This document shows positions 51,701-55,417 of a stretch of 64,000 bases of DNA, piece by piece. Numbering within the stretch: the first letter of the stretch is position 1; each line of letters opens with the position of its first letter. A program made the position numbers and the translations under genes. This DNA comes from Heliocidaris erythrogramma. Its lineage: Eukaryota; Echinodermata; Echinoidea; Camarodonta; Echinometridae. The stretch spans positions 45,561,049-45,625,048 of the forward strand of contig CM046856.1 of NCBI GenBank assembly GCA_025617745.1. The letters run 5' to 3'. The notes under the pieces are model-generated. The model was not told the DNA's origin. It saw nothing but the letters and a program-made list of their open reading frames with translations, and searched no databases.

Positions 51701-54700
51701 AGAAATAAAACACAAGGAATATAGTTGGCTGTGTTACTTCTTGTGGAATCACAATAATGATGCATCTTTTATTATATTGACTATCACACAAAGCAAAACT
51801 TAAACATTATGATATCAAACATAATAATAAGATGAGAATGAAATATATAAAACCATGAACAAAACAAACTATAATGTAAATGAAATGCGAAAAGACATGA
51901 ATATAGAAACTAAGGTGAGTGAAATGCATTTCGAGTAGGATATTTGTATTGTATATACATGTAATTAAATTAAACCAACCGAACCTAAATTATTGCATCT
52001 CTTTTTGGTTTAATTCCTAATAAATTATTAAATGCAAAAGCTAATTAAATAAACTCTTAATACTGAAACAGTTAATTTGAAACTCAATCTAAAATATAGC
52101 TAGAATAAACTGCATTTGCATGCATTTGCAATCTAAGATATTATTGCCAAACACATTTGCGAATAAAAGTCAATAAAGCCATTTTCGGAAACTGCATCAT
52201 CACGTAATAAAATTCATCCCTGACTTATAAAATCTTATCCGACTAAACTCAAGAAGCAAACATCTTTCAAAAATTATACAAGAAATATTCCGGTTCAGTA
52301 GTTAAACCGAAAATAACAAATCATGTAAGCCAACAGCTTAACTCAAGTTAAACTAATTTAATGTCAATACTAATTGAGAAAATCAAATAAATTTGCAGAA
52401 ACAAGTAAAATGTATCAAACTCACAAAAGCTAAAACTCACGATAATTCAGTATTTCCCAAAATACTGAAAGCTACCTTCTGACAAATGATCAACATTATC
52501 AAAATAAACAAAGTTAAACATACTATGAAAATCATATAAACATTTCAATTTAAGGGAATAGAAAATGTTCTGATGCTTACCTGTAATGCAGAAATAAAAC
52601 ACAAGGAATATAGTTGGCTGTGTTACTTCTTGTGGAATCACAATAATGATGCCAATATTTCAGCTTTTCCCATCTTTTATACCGAAAGCCAACACAAACT
52701 AAGACGATTCCATTAGTCCAGTAGGGGTGCATAAATGCGCTTTAAGTTTGTAAATTATCCCTCAGTAAAATATCATTTATATCAGTTTGATAAAATATAA
52801 CATAACTGTGGATTAAAATGTATCATGTGAACATAAATATCAAATCATAAATTTGAAGAAGTAATAAATTAATATAATTCTTATTCCTCATATAAAAAAA
52901 CACCCCTTACCTGGAATGTTCGATTTCTACACTACCAGGCAACCGAATTGAGGTAAACAATAAACAAACTGTTACAAGCTAACTCTTTTGTGTAATCTTG
53001 TAAGTCTCTGGCTAGGTCTAACCCAATGAATAGACTGTAACTTCTTTGTTCATGACACTGAATGTTAGTGGACATCTAACACAATGCCAATGGCTTTTAC
53101 ACAGCTTTTGCATATACATGTAGATACAGGAGATATCCACTAACACATAGTTTAGACCAGCATTACTCAAAATATTTCAGGGATATGAAATAGATATTAA
53201 AAAAACAGGAAATACACAAAATCATCTTAATCTTAAATGTCCATATTTATAAAATAACAATAATATATAATTTTGTCAACTTGCTGTAATGCACGAAGAC
53301 ATATAAATTTGGGGCATTACACCTGGCCCCGACTCAATCAAAAGGCAAAGAGAAAGAGAGAGAGAGAAAGAGAGAGAGATGTAAAGGGGAGAGGATGAAG
53401 GCAACTTGAAAGAAACCCTACAAGCCCCTCCCCTTCCACACCCTCCCTCTTTGGATGGCCATTTTCTCTCACTTTCTATTCATCCACCTAGTACGACCGG
53501 TGCCCCCCCCCCCCCATGCTGTTATTTACCATTGTATTGTCATCTATCTTCTTACTCTAACCCAGGTATTGGCTGTTGTGTTTGTCCGTAAACTAATGGA
53601 ATTCGTCTTCACCCAATACGAGTTGAATGTACTCGATGACGTCATCCCTGAAAGTCAGAAGCGCGCCAAGGATGACCAGGAAAAACATCTGGAAGAGGAA
53701 CGCGAGCAGGTAAGTCATGTGACCTGTTTCTTTAAACTTTTTTTCCCCCTTCGTCTTTTCTTGTCTTCTTCCTCTTTTCCTCTCTTGAATATCTTTCTTC
53801 TTCTCTTCTTTACCAATTTGTCAAACGATTGCCAATCTGCTCATTAAATACGACCTTTTGAGACTTTTTAAACCAATGACATTACTTAAAAGATGAAATT
53901 TACACATCGTTTAACTATCAAAAAGGTGAAGTCCACCCTGGTATTTAGTTGATTAGAATGAAAGTAGAAAAATGAGAAAAACAAAGTAGTGAAAGTTTGA
54001 GCAAAATCCGATCAGAAATAAGAAAGCTATGAATTTTTGATATTGTAATCAATCTAACACAAAATAGCAAATAGCGTGACATATCTTGCTTTCTCATTTT
54101 CTTGTCGGATTTTGCTCAAACTTTCATTGATTTGTTTCTTTATAGTTTCTGCTTCTTTTAAAACCAACTTGAAATCAGGGTGGACTTCACCTTTAAGGGA
54201 GAACTGATTAATTGTTATTTGAGAATGATATATTTCTCTAGTAAATCAGTAGACCAATTGTTGTTTCCTAATGTCCAGTCATTGATAAAAATTGATAGAT
54301 GATACCTCTTGTCGGAGATGATTATTGGGCTATCTCACTTCAAAAATCATCCCCATCGTGTCTCAAATAATTAGTTTCATAACTGATTGATAATTGATTG
54401 ATAATGAATCTTGGTTGTTCTATCCCCTTCGAACGCAGAAATATTGTAGTGATTAAAAAGGTTTAACCAATGGCTACTTGAAAAATATAGAAACCCTCAA
54501 TATCATACAGTAAGTGCAAAGAAATTTATATATTTGTGAATCATGTTTTTGTCCGGTCGACCTAATAACTAATGCCAAGTGTTCAGCCCACTGCACGCTA
54601 TACGATCCGATTGGGATCTGATTTTAGAAGAAATTGTAATTACATTAGATACAGAATTTCAAACAAAATATATAATCTTCCTGTCTGAGATTCTCATCAA

Positions 54701-55417
54701 TAATATGAATATTAAGAATCAAATTTTTGATGCGCTGTAAGCCCTCTTGTCGGATTAAGTCCAAATCGGCTTCAAATCGTATAGACAATTGCACGAATGG
54801 CCAGACGGCTATACGAATTGAAGCAGATTTGACTTTTCCTCTAACGATGAGACTTACAATACCCCGAACTTTCGATTTGCATATGGCTAACCAGAACCGT
54901 GATAATTAACACTGTAAATATTTGAATGTTCATAACAAATGATACTGCAAATTGTTCAAAAATCGTATTGTAGTCTAGTCGGATCTTTTGGGCATATGTT
55001 ATACATAGTATTCATCGACCGTGAGTGAATAATGTGTATTATTATGTTATCATTTTGGGGGTTAAAGGAAAAAAAAATATTTTTTTTTTAAAGTCTTCTT
55101 CTTAAACATTCCTGTTGTGTGGTCTTATGGAATGCTAACCTCATTAACCCTTCTAACATCTTCGTGGGTCATGTGTGTGTCTTTATCAGGTGACTCGTGC
55201 CCGTACCGGTACACTGACCATCGCACTGGAGAGCGGTCAGACATTGACCGTGCCCGCTGAGAATGTCACCTACAACCCACGTGACTCGGAAACAAACTCT
55301 GACCTGGAGACAGCCAAGGCGCTTAGCAAACTCAGCGGTTCACCGCTTCCATCAGTCCGTAATCGGTATGCAGATGCTAACGTTGAAGCTAACTTAGATG
55401 AGGAACATAGGCTCTAA
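14890..55417 (+). CDS. Slc4a10: SLC4 Na+-coupled bicarbonate transporter, 22 coding exons (whole gene span)
   Basis: Joined from 22 exons listed separately, the reading frame is 3465 nt, giving 1154 residues plus stop. An N-terminal cytoplasmic band-3-type domain (about residues 105-505) contains the family motifs [33 protein letters not shown] and [19 protein letters not shown]. The 14-span membrane domain (about 506-1050) contains [86 protein letters not shown] and REQRVTG. The family moves HCO3- (or CO3 2-) with Na+ across the plasma membrane. Invertebrates tend to have one NCBT gene, co-orthologous to vertebrate SLC4A4/5/7/8/10, so the symbol is the usual echinoid name and not proof of one-to-one orthology. 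In sea urchin larvae an Slc4a10-type transporter is reported in skeleton-forming mesenchyme. The N terminus and IGSTGP resemble electroneutral members; some membrane segments look more like NBCe1. Ion coupling cannot be read from sequence. Confidence 0.95.
14926..17214. other. SLC4 intron 1, first part
   Basis: AT-rich; a (GA)n tract at 15119-15140. The 16780-17210 part is GC-richer and leads into the candidate TATA promoter. Confidence 0.5.
17215..17401 (+). promoter_or_regulatory. Candidate alternative promoter and first exon
   Basis: A TATAAGG box around 17218-17224 sits in GC-rich sequence, so a start near 17245-17250 would be expected. The putative exon runs to 17401, where ATG directly abuts a GTAAAA donor. 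Spliced to exon 2 this would give a protein starting MDRGLLQ. A short upstream ORF (MNAMIET, about 17310-17333) would precede it. This is inference from signals and phase only. Confidence 0.33.
17810..18095. repeat. Palindromic array built on GGACCGCTATTCATAA
   Basis: Units of AAGGACCGCTATTCATAA alternate with the complement TTATGAATAGCGGTCCTT, giving two nested hairpins around AACGCGTG centres (about 17880 and 18027). Confidence 0.8.
18655..18785. repeat. (TAC)n / (CTA)n microsatellite
   Basis: Imperfect CTACTG/CTACTA repeats, the longest pure CTA run near 18726-18764. Confidence 0.9.
18790..19870. other. SLC4 intron 1, last part
   Basis: Non-coding; a GGATGAGGA-type purine tract at about 19580-19640. 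Confidence 0.5.
19874..20024 (-). mobile_element. tRNA-derived SINE, minus strand
   Basis: Read on the minus strand: GCGATGGCTCAGTGGTCTAG (box A-like) and CCGGGTTCGAAACC (box B), then a unique body with GGTAAGGCATTAATCCTCAT. Shares this body with 31890-32005. It ends 270 bp upstream of SLC4 exon 2. Confidence 0.8.
20294..20444 (+). CDS. Slc4a10: SLC4 exon 2 (N-terminal leader, residues 13-62)
   Basis: The acceptor is AAATGACAG and the donor is A|GTAAGA, leaving phase 1. The exon contains a second good start, ATG at 20354, followed by [18 protein letters not shown]. The VVVD-x-G stretch and the downstream [11 protein letters not shown] align with the AVVD-x-G and EDLEGHR region conserved at the N terminus of NBCn1, NDCBE and NBCn2. 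That region carries the autoinhibitory/IRBIT-responsive segment in vertebrates. The exon is open through its whole length upstream of ATG 20354. Confidence 0.8.
24375..24535. repeat. Purine-rich GAA/GAC-type tract
   Basis: A one-strand purine stretch of GAAGAAGAAG type, broken by short unique pieces. Confidence 0.8.
26998..27250. other. GC-richer island in intron 2, unassigned
   Basis: A 72-codon plus-strand frame with nine cysteines ([18 protein letters not shown]...) that I do not recognise. It is followed by a weak donor-like AAGGTAGTC at 27212. It may be a relic exon or repeat. Confidence 0.25.
27440..27660 (+). other. Unassigned open stretch in intron 2
   Basis: A plus-strand frame ([20 protein letters not shown]... 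ending NGKYWLNL) looks coding-like in composition but matches nothing I know; likely a fragment of a mobile element. Confidence 0.25.
28714..29659. mobile_element. 946-bp TTAA-flanked DNA transposon with THAP ORF (Kolobok-like)
   Basis: The 16-bp terminal inverted repeats AGGAGAATTATCCCCA are perfect, and TTAA flanks both ends (28710-28713 and 29660-29663). The related repeat copy at 34161-34530 shows the unoccupied site, CCCTTTCAATTTAAG, with a single TTAA at 34183-34186. TTAA duplications with a THAP domain are features of the Kolobok superfamily; piggyBac also uses TTAA but lacks THAP. Only the DNA-binding domain is encoded, so the copy is not autonomous. Confidence 0.85.
29133..29420 (-). 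CDS. THAP zinc-finger domain protein, transposon-derived (95 aa)
   Basis: The C2CH THAP pattern is visible: C-x-A-x-x-C near residues 14-19, FHRFPD, the invariant tryptophan in KRWV, CSDHF carrying the last cysteine and histidine, and a final proline in LMPGRIV. THAP domains bind DNA through zinc and sit at the N terminus of several transposases. The ORF ends about where the domain ends, so the catalytic part is missing. The ORF fills the middle of the 946-bp TTAA element. It may be a relic, or a small DNA-binding protein able to bind transposon ends; the sequence cannot distinguish these. Confidence 0.75.
   Translation of the reverse strand: MKRALHIHTVNIVYCQAFGCCNCSKKTIGKSFHRFPDPQKCQQLFKRWVTILNVEKFQGKDFKLDRKNDVICSDHFTEADYHVDLRAKLMPGRIV
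30369..30519. mobile_element. Hairpin MITE of the same family
   Basis: Ends GGGCCCCGTTTCATAGAACT and GTTTTATGAAACGAGGCTC. The arms have diverged more than in the 34930 copy. Confidence 0.8.
31147..31439. repeat. Inverted-repeat element with GGCGGATCCAGG ends and G/C runs
   Basis: Starts GGCGGATCCAGG and ends with its reverse complement CCTGGATCCGCC. The interior has several runs of 9-15 C or G. The same end motif occurs at 4529-4540; related pieces are at 32740-32925. Confidence 0.75.
31890..32005 (-). mobile_element. tRNA-derived SINE, minus strand
   Basis: Minus strand: GTGCGATGGCTCAGTTGATA (box A), CCCGGGTTCGAAAC (box B), then the same GGTAAGGCATTAATCCTCAT body as the copy at 19874-20024. 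Confidence 0.8.
32085..32590. other. GC-rich block of unknown type
   Basis: About 500 bp of markedly higher GC than its surroundings, open in several frames on both strands. It contains two similar pieces, ATGGTCACAACTGATCGTGC (32160) and ATGGTCACAACCAGTCGTGC (32259). The absence of any recognisable domain and openness in many frames suggest an inverted or tandem repeat rather than a gene. Confidence 0.4.
32740..32925. repeat. Related C/G-rich repeat
   Basis: Starts CTCAGTGGCGGGGGG, contains GGGGTCCAGTTTCCCTTCAT in common (reverse complement) with the 31147 element, and ends TAAATCCGCCAGTGCC. Confidence 0.55.
33775..34160. repeat. Duplicated ~390-bp segment, copy 1
   Basis: Starts GCAGAGAATGCTAGGAGAGG and ends near GGTAGCATTTTCATCCA. 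Copy 2 is at 34531-34921 in the same orientation, with small indels (for example an extra CGTTCAT in copy 2). Confidence 0.85.
34161..34530. repeat. Repeat family R, copy 2 (uninterrupted)
   Basis: This copy has one unit of the repeat and the empty TTAA site of the THAP transposon. It sits exactly between two copies of a ~390-bp duplicated segment. Confidence 0.75.
34531..34921. repeat. Duplicated ~390-bp segment, copy 2
   Basis: Direct repeat of 33775-34160, highly similar by eye. It is followed at once by a long hairpin MITE. Confidence 0.85.
34930..35118. mobile_element. Hairpin MITE, near-perfect 86-bp arms
   Basis: From 34936 on, the left arm CGTTTCATAAAACTTGTTAT... is the reverse complement of the right arm ending at 35118 over about 86 bp with two mismatches, around a ~10-nt loop. 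It shares GGGCCCCGTTTCATA and the core GATTGGCTGAGAG with three other elements in this window. Confidence 0.88.
35600..35890 (+). other. GC-richer block before SLC4 exon 3, unassigned
   Basis: A 92-codon frame ([20 protein letters not shown]...) lies 1 kb upstream of exon 3. No donor in the right phase to join exon 3 was found. It might be a regulatory island. Confidence 0.25.
36821..36958 (+). CDS. Slc4a10: SLC4 exon 3 (residues 63-108)
   Basis: It follows a 16.4-kb intron. The acceptor is ATTTTTACAG and the donor G|GTGAGC. It encodes a basic, low-complexity linker ([19 protein letters not shown], then Ser/Pro-rich) ending in ILNFENG. The basic stretch corresponds to the His/Arg-rich segment after the VVD motif in vertebrate NBCs. 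Confidence 0.88.
37543..37693 (+). CDS. Slc4a10: SLC4 exon 4 (residues 109-158)
   Basis: It encodes [15 protein letters not shown] and ends in LLEWKETAR, the start of the cytoplasmic band-3 domain. TPSQRV-F-LG is typical of the electroneutral NBC branch. The acceptor is CAACAG and the donor AG|GTTAGC. Confidence 0.95.
38016..38176 (+). CDS. Slc4a10: SLC4 exon 5 (residues 159-212)
   Basis: It encodes [20 protein letters not shown] followed by [15 protein letters not shown], one of the best conserved parts of the family's cytoplasmic domain. The acceptor is CCCGTAG and the donor TTG|GTAAGT. Confidence 0.97.
38340..38482 (+). mobile_element. LINE/retroposon 3' tail in SLC4 intron
   Basis: It contains GGAAATAAGCCATTTCGGCT and TTCATGGGCTATCCTGTCAT and ends in AATAAAATAAAATCAAATCA, a form typical of 5'-truncated LINE insertions. 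Confidence 0.6.
38863..39102 (+). CDS. Slc4a10: SLC4 exon 6 (residues 213-292)
   Basis: It encodes the helical [12 protein letters not shown] segment, a lysine run, and MSDIGRSQS, matching the ADIGK region of vertebrate NBCs. The last part is a Ser/Gly/Asn-rich linker that varies among relatives and is often alternatively spliced. Confidence 0.93.
39402..39538. mobile_element. Hairpin MITE next to SLC4 exon 7
   Basis: The 44-bp arms GGGGAGCGTTTCATCAAGCG.../...CGCTCCCC match except for one extra base. The loop holds the family core CTACTGAAATCCTTGCATC. It ends 56 bp before the exon 7 acceptor. Confidence 0.87.
39595..39752 (+). CDS. Slc4a10: SLC4 exon 7 (variable linker, residues 293-345)
   Basis: It encodes a charged, Ser-rich linker ([14 protein letters not shown] through [10 protein letters not shown]). 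A hairpin MITE ends only 56 nt before the acceptor TTTTTTTGCAG. The donor is AAG|GTAAGG. The linker lies where vertebrate NBCs carry their variable insertion. Confidence 0.88.
40216..40458 (+). CDS. Slc4a10: SLC4 exon 8 (residues 346-426)
   Basis: It encodes [20 protein letters not shown], then [11 protein letters not shown] and [12 protein letters not shown], the conserved core of the cytoplasmic domain. Exon length is 243 nt, phase 0 at both ends. Confidence 0.98.
40831..40924 (+). CDS. Slc4a10: SLC4 exon 9 (residues 427-457)
   Basis: It encodes [20 protein letters not shown] followed by [11 protein letters not shown], a continuous match to the family's FHDVAYKAKDR...[13 protein letters not shown] block. 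The donor is CAG|GTGAGT. Confidence 0.97.
41293..41437 (+). CDS. Slc4a10: SLC4 exon 10 (residues 458-505)
   Basis: It encodes [12 protein letters not shown], matching the family's EWDPxIRIEPPK, then a variable linker ending ELSRTGR just before the first membrane span. Confidence 0.96.
41828..42002 (+). CDS. Slc4a10: SLC4 exon 11 (TM1, residues 506-564)
   Basis: It encodes [20 protein letters not shown], the first membrane helix ([19 protein letters not shown]) and the GGLLGDAT signature that follows TM1. Confidence 0.97.
42464..42597 (+). CDS. Slc4a10: SLC4 exon 12 (TM2-TM3 region, residues 565-608)
   Basis: It encodes [20 protein letters not shown] and the substrate-site loop [12 protein letters not shown] (about residues 585-596). 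IGSTGP is closer to the GSTGP of electroneutral NBCs than to the SSTGP of NBCe1. The donor is GA|GTAAGT. Confidence 0.97.
42905..43110 (+). mobile_element. Degenerate tRNA-derived SINE in SLC4 intron 12
   Basis: The head TCGTGGTCTAGTGAATAAGG resembles a tRNA box A region; box B is eroded. The body has CATTTGCCACTCTCCACCCA followed by a GGAGACC/GGAAG motif. Confidence 0.55.
43200..43412 (+). CDS. Slc4a10: SLC4 exon 13 (TM4-TM5, residues 609-679)
   Basis: It encodes [20 protein letters not shown] and the fifth span, ending [16 protein letters not shown]. At the place where NBCe1 has the lysine-rich KKMIK motif that binds stilbene inhibitors, this protein has ENLFE, so weak DIDS sensitivity is expected (inference). 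Confidence 0.97.
43981..44266 (+). CDS. Slc4a10: SLC4 exon 14 (large extracellular loop, residues 680-775)
   Basis: It encodes the third extracellular loop. Four N-glycosylation sequons are visible (N696 VT, N706 ET, N715 WT, N728 GT), as are four cysteines (700, 702, 724, 735), the number and spacing expected of the NCBT loop. TM6 and FPTK follow. The donor is AAG|GTAAAG. Confidence 0.96.
44748..44861 (+). CDS. Slc4a10: SLC4 exon 15 (TM7, residues 776-813)
   Basis: It encodes [20 protein letters not shown] and [14 protein letters not shown], the TM7-TM8 region. A (TC)n tract just upstream serves as the polypyrimidine tract of the TATGCAG acceptor. Confidence 0.96.
44935..45065 (+). mobile_element. 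SINE 3' part in SLC4 intron 15
   Basis: It contains CTCTCCACCCACATGAAGTA and ATGGGTACCCGATAGGAAG, matching the body of the 42905 element without a tRNA head. Confidence 0.5.
45400..45558 (+). CDS. Slc4a10: SLC4 exon 16 (residues 814-866)
   Basis: It encodes [16 protein letters not shown], a membrane span and [19 protein letters not shown], among the most conserved motifs of the family. The donor AAG|GTAGGA is followed within 20 nt by a (GAT)n microsatellite. Confidence 0.98.
45570..45910. repeat. (GAT)n microsatellite after SLC4 exon 16
   Basis: About 340 bp of GATGATGAT-like repeats start within 20 nt of the exon 16 donor. Long Asp or Met/Ile ORFs here are artefacts; the true exon frame stops at TAA 18 nt into the intron. 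Confidence 0.92.
45996..46174 (+). CDS. Slc4a10: SLC4 exon 17 (residues 867-925)
   Basis: It encodes [20 protein letters not shown], then [18 protein letters not shown] and [10 protein letters not shown]. The acceptor is CAACTGCAG and the donor AG|GTACGA. Confidence 0.97.
46360..46620. repeat. (GA)n microsatellite in SLC4 intron 17
   Basis: GAGAGA tracts with interruptions. Confidence 0.9.
46729..46801 (+). CDS. Slc4a10: SLC4 exon 18 (residues 926-950)
   Basis: A 73-nt exon encoding [20 protein letters not shown] then TSILK. REQRVTG is invariant in the family. The acceptor is TTTTCTAG and the donor AAG|GTATGG. Confidence 0.96.
47208..47276 (+). CDS. Slc4a10: SLC4 exon 19 (residues 951-973)
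   Basis: A 69-nt exon encoding [19 protein letters not shown] then RGVQ, the conserved PMPVLYGVFLYMG membrane segment. Confidence 0.97.
47823..47996 (+). CDS. Slc4a10: SLC4 exon 20 (residues 974-1031)
   Basis: It encodes [19 protein letters not shown], then [19 protein letters not shown], and ends in VFPLM. The following intron (5.6 kb) holds the antisense gag-protease retroelement. Confidence 0.97.
48353..48502. mobile_element. Hairpin MITE in SLC4 intron 20
   Basis: Ends GGGCCCCGTTTCATAAAAC and GTTTTATGAAACCGGGCCC; same core as the other three copies, older and more diverged in the middle. Confidence 0.82.
48748..49318 (-). repeat. Downstream terminal direct repeat (LTR copy A, 571 bp)
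   Basis: On the minus strand it starts TGATGATGCAG and ends GGGTGCAACA, the TG...CA form of an LTR. It matches copy B at 51632-52202 over 571 bp with only three differences that I counted by eye. The protease ORF stops on the first TGA of this repeat. No polypurine tract precedes it on the element's sense strand, which is unusual for a 3' LTR. Confidence 0.8.
49316..50350 (-). CDS. Retropepsin-type aspartic protease (pro), reached by -1 frameshift
   Basis: This ORF lies in the -1 frame relative to gag. The catalytic DTGAQ sits at about residue 94 of the ORF, within a retropepsin fold pattern ([17 protein letters not shown], later [13 protein letters not shown]). One DTG per chain implies an active dimer, as in retroviruses. 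The ATG at 50350 is unlikely to be the true start: gag-pro is probably made by frameshifting at 50257-50251. About 150 residues follow the protease core before a stop formed by the first TGA of the terminal repeat, with no reverse transcriptase motif. Confidence 0.87.
   Translation of the reverse strand: MGLRKLQEKWSRTAVSSLLQVWDGRTPRQGVFKRAPGATTGRVAPPGISKPSAVSPDISTSHPSHAQRKVAKLVGKKCLVRCSVGGIRTDALWDTGAQVSLMSHSWLQTHYPDFNIRPITDLLAGQDLNVSAVNGTSLPYIGYAELITNISKEGTEVTVPFLVHDGNASYDIILGFNVIEALVNSSPSSHDARCRLLASALEFSSGTVSQIVSSLSTASGEIALAVAVKKPTVIQPGRSANIHCTTQKRDKFRAEYIFEPDESNALLEEGLELDNTLVQMDCWNPRNVRLCVTNSSLKPVLVPRRLVLGHLYEVTSVNVHLPPDYPGSHDNNISAAQRCHLLST
50188..51510 (-). CDS. Retrotransposon gag polyprotein (440 aa)
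   Basis: This intact ORF encodes the structural protein that would form the retroelement particle. The N-terminal part is helical and charged. The middle (about residues 130-320) is a retrotransposon capsid-like segment with the pattern [20 protein letters not shown] and [20 protein letters not shown]. Near the C terminus is one CCHC zinc knuckle, [14 protein letters not shown] (about 405-418), preceded by extra cysteines. The ATG at 51510 is 122 bp inside repeat copy B, leaving a leader for primer binding; I could not assign a tRNA primer to the sequence TTTGGAGGCACTGCCCGG after the repeat. No premature stop or frameshift is visible. The frame overlaps the protease frame by about 160 nt. Confidence 0.9.
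   Translation of the reverse strand: MGRRRSNAMEQLVDTVTLKLFKCTVEELERAAAAVGLEEEAVETAKVKGRRELHRKVTRFLTRDEVHDGGDDKVEATYRLVADALKLTAAAKEGEVPKVMGEVPNTELAASHAKTEPAPPSTQASGIGADAPYQWRRDFKISGQIGEAGQKDRLGFMGLIHQIERGQAKGYSDDEIVDAVIRSMVPGLLLRTYLESKAQLDLSTLRRLLRTHFKEKEATELYHDLSRAAQGQKETAGDFALRLLALRQKISFISQEEGSQFAYNEGLVGKMFCHSILTGLSSSWIRNELKTVLSLPGTTDEAILEAINTASNSEAEHLAKQKKSAKINATTVETGPSSNVNITSITKDIREIIRAELAAVNGEEKDSSSKKRAAQPPTSRRPRPTSDWGCASCRKNGVGLQCRHCFKCGMEGHLARGCLNGHRAPLRDESRPQGSRNPQQ
50216..50257 (-). promoter_or_regulatory. Programmed -1 ribosomal frameshift signal between gag and pro
   Basis: Minus strand: slippery heptamer TTTAAAC at 50257-50251, read T TTA AAC in gag and TTT AAA in pro. After a 7-nt spacer (GGGCACC) comes a 6-bp GC-only stem, GGGCGC (50243-50238) pairing with GCGCCC (50221-50216) around a 16-nt loop. 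Heptamer, spacing and frame all fit the X XXY YYZ rule. A pseudoknot is possible but not shown. Confidence 0.82.
51632..52202 (-). repeat. Upstream terminal direct repeat (LTR copy B, 571 bp)
   Basis: It is nearly identical to copy A. A TATAAAAA box (51657-51664, minus strand) lies only 25 bp from its inner edge, and an AATAAA lies further upstream. No matching target duplication flanks copies A and B. A longer LTR may start at 53321, where the minus strand reads TGTAATGCCCC, making copy B the 3' third of a 1690-bp repeat. Confidence 0.8.
52581..52652 (-). repeat. Third, isolated 72-bp copy of an LTR segment
   Basis: These 72 bp are identical to 51692-51763 inside copy B (and present in copy A). 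On the minus strand this copy is followed by GTAAGC, giving CAG|GTAAGC, a near-consensus splice donor, whereas in copies A and B the same CAG is followed by ATCGG. Confidence 0.85.
53345..53382. repeat. (GA)n tract at the edge of the retroelement
   Basis: A short AGAGAG tract lies just outside the possible outer LTR boundary at 53321. Confidence 0.85.
53566..53709 (+). CDS. Slc4a10: SLC4 exon 21 (last span, residues 1032-1079)
   Basis: It encodes [20 protein letters not shown] then DDVIPES and an acidic/basic tail ([17 protein letters not shown]). The LDDVIPE motif is shared with NBCe1 and relatives. Confidence 0.97.
53921..54196. mobile_element. MITE with AAAGGTGAAGTCCACCCTG ends
   Basis: The left end AAAGGTGAAGTCCACCCTG is the reverse complement of the right end CAGGGTGGACTTCACCTTT. 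Subterminal sequence (GTTTGAGCAAAATCCGA / TCGGATTTTGCTCAAAC) also pairs. It lies in the last intron. Confidence 0.85.
55190..55417 (+). CDS. Slc4a10: SLC4 exon 22 (C-terminal tail and stop)
   Basis: It encodes [33 protein letters not shown] and a soluble tail ending EEHRL, then TAA at 55415-55417. The last residues do not match a class I PDZ ligand, unlike the ETSL end of vertebrate NBCn1/NBCn2. Start is set by the acceptor TTTATCAG. Confidence 0.93.
   Translation: MTRARTGTLTIALESGQTLTVPAENVTYNPRDSETNSDLETAKALSKLSGSPLPSVRNRYADANVEANLDEEHRL

Larger units (their letters stand above)
48748..53321 (-). mobile_element. LTR retroelement encoding only gag and protease, antisense in SLC4 intron 20
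   Basis: The element carries gag then protease in overlapping frames between terminal repeats. Reverse transcriptase, RNase H and integrase are absent: the protease frame runs straight into the downstream repeat. The near-identical repeats point to a recent insertion or recent gene conversion. Gag with one CCHC knuckle and a DTG protease fit a Ty3/gypsy-type element, but without pol the clade is uncertain. The outer boundary at 53321 is a hypothesis; the safe minimum is 48748-52202. Confidence 0.8.

Noticed and set aside
48748..52202. Target-site duplication flanking the LTR copies
   Set aside because: I compared the outer flanks (CCACTC at the left; CGTAAT at the right, or CCTGG if the boundary is 53321) and found no 4-6 bp match.
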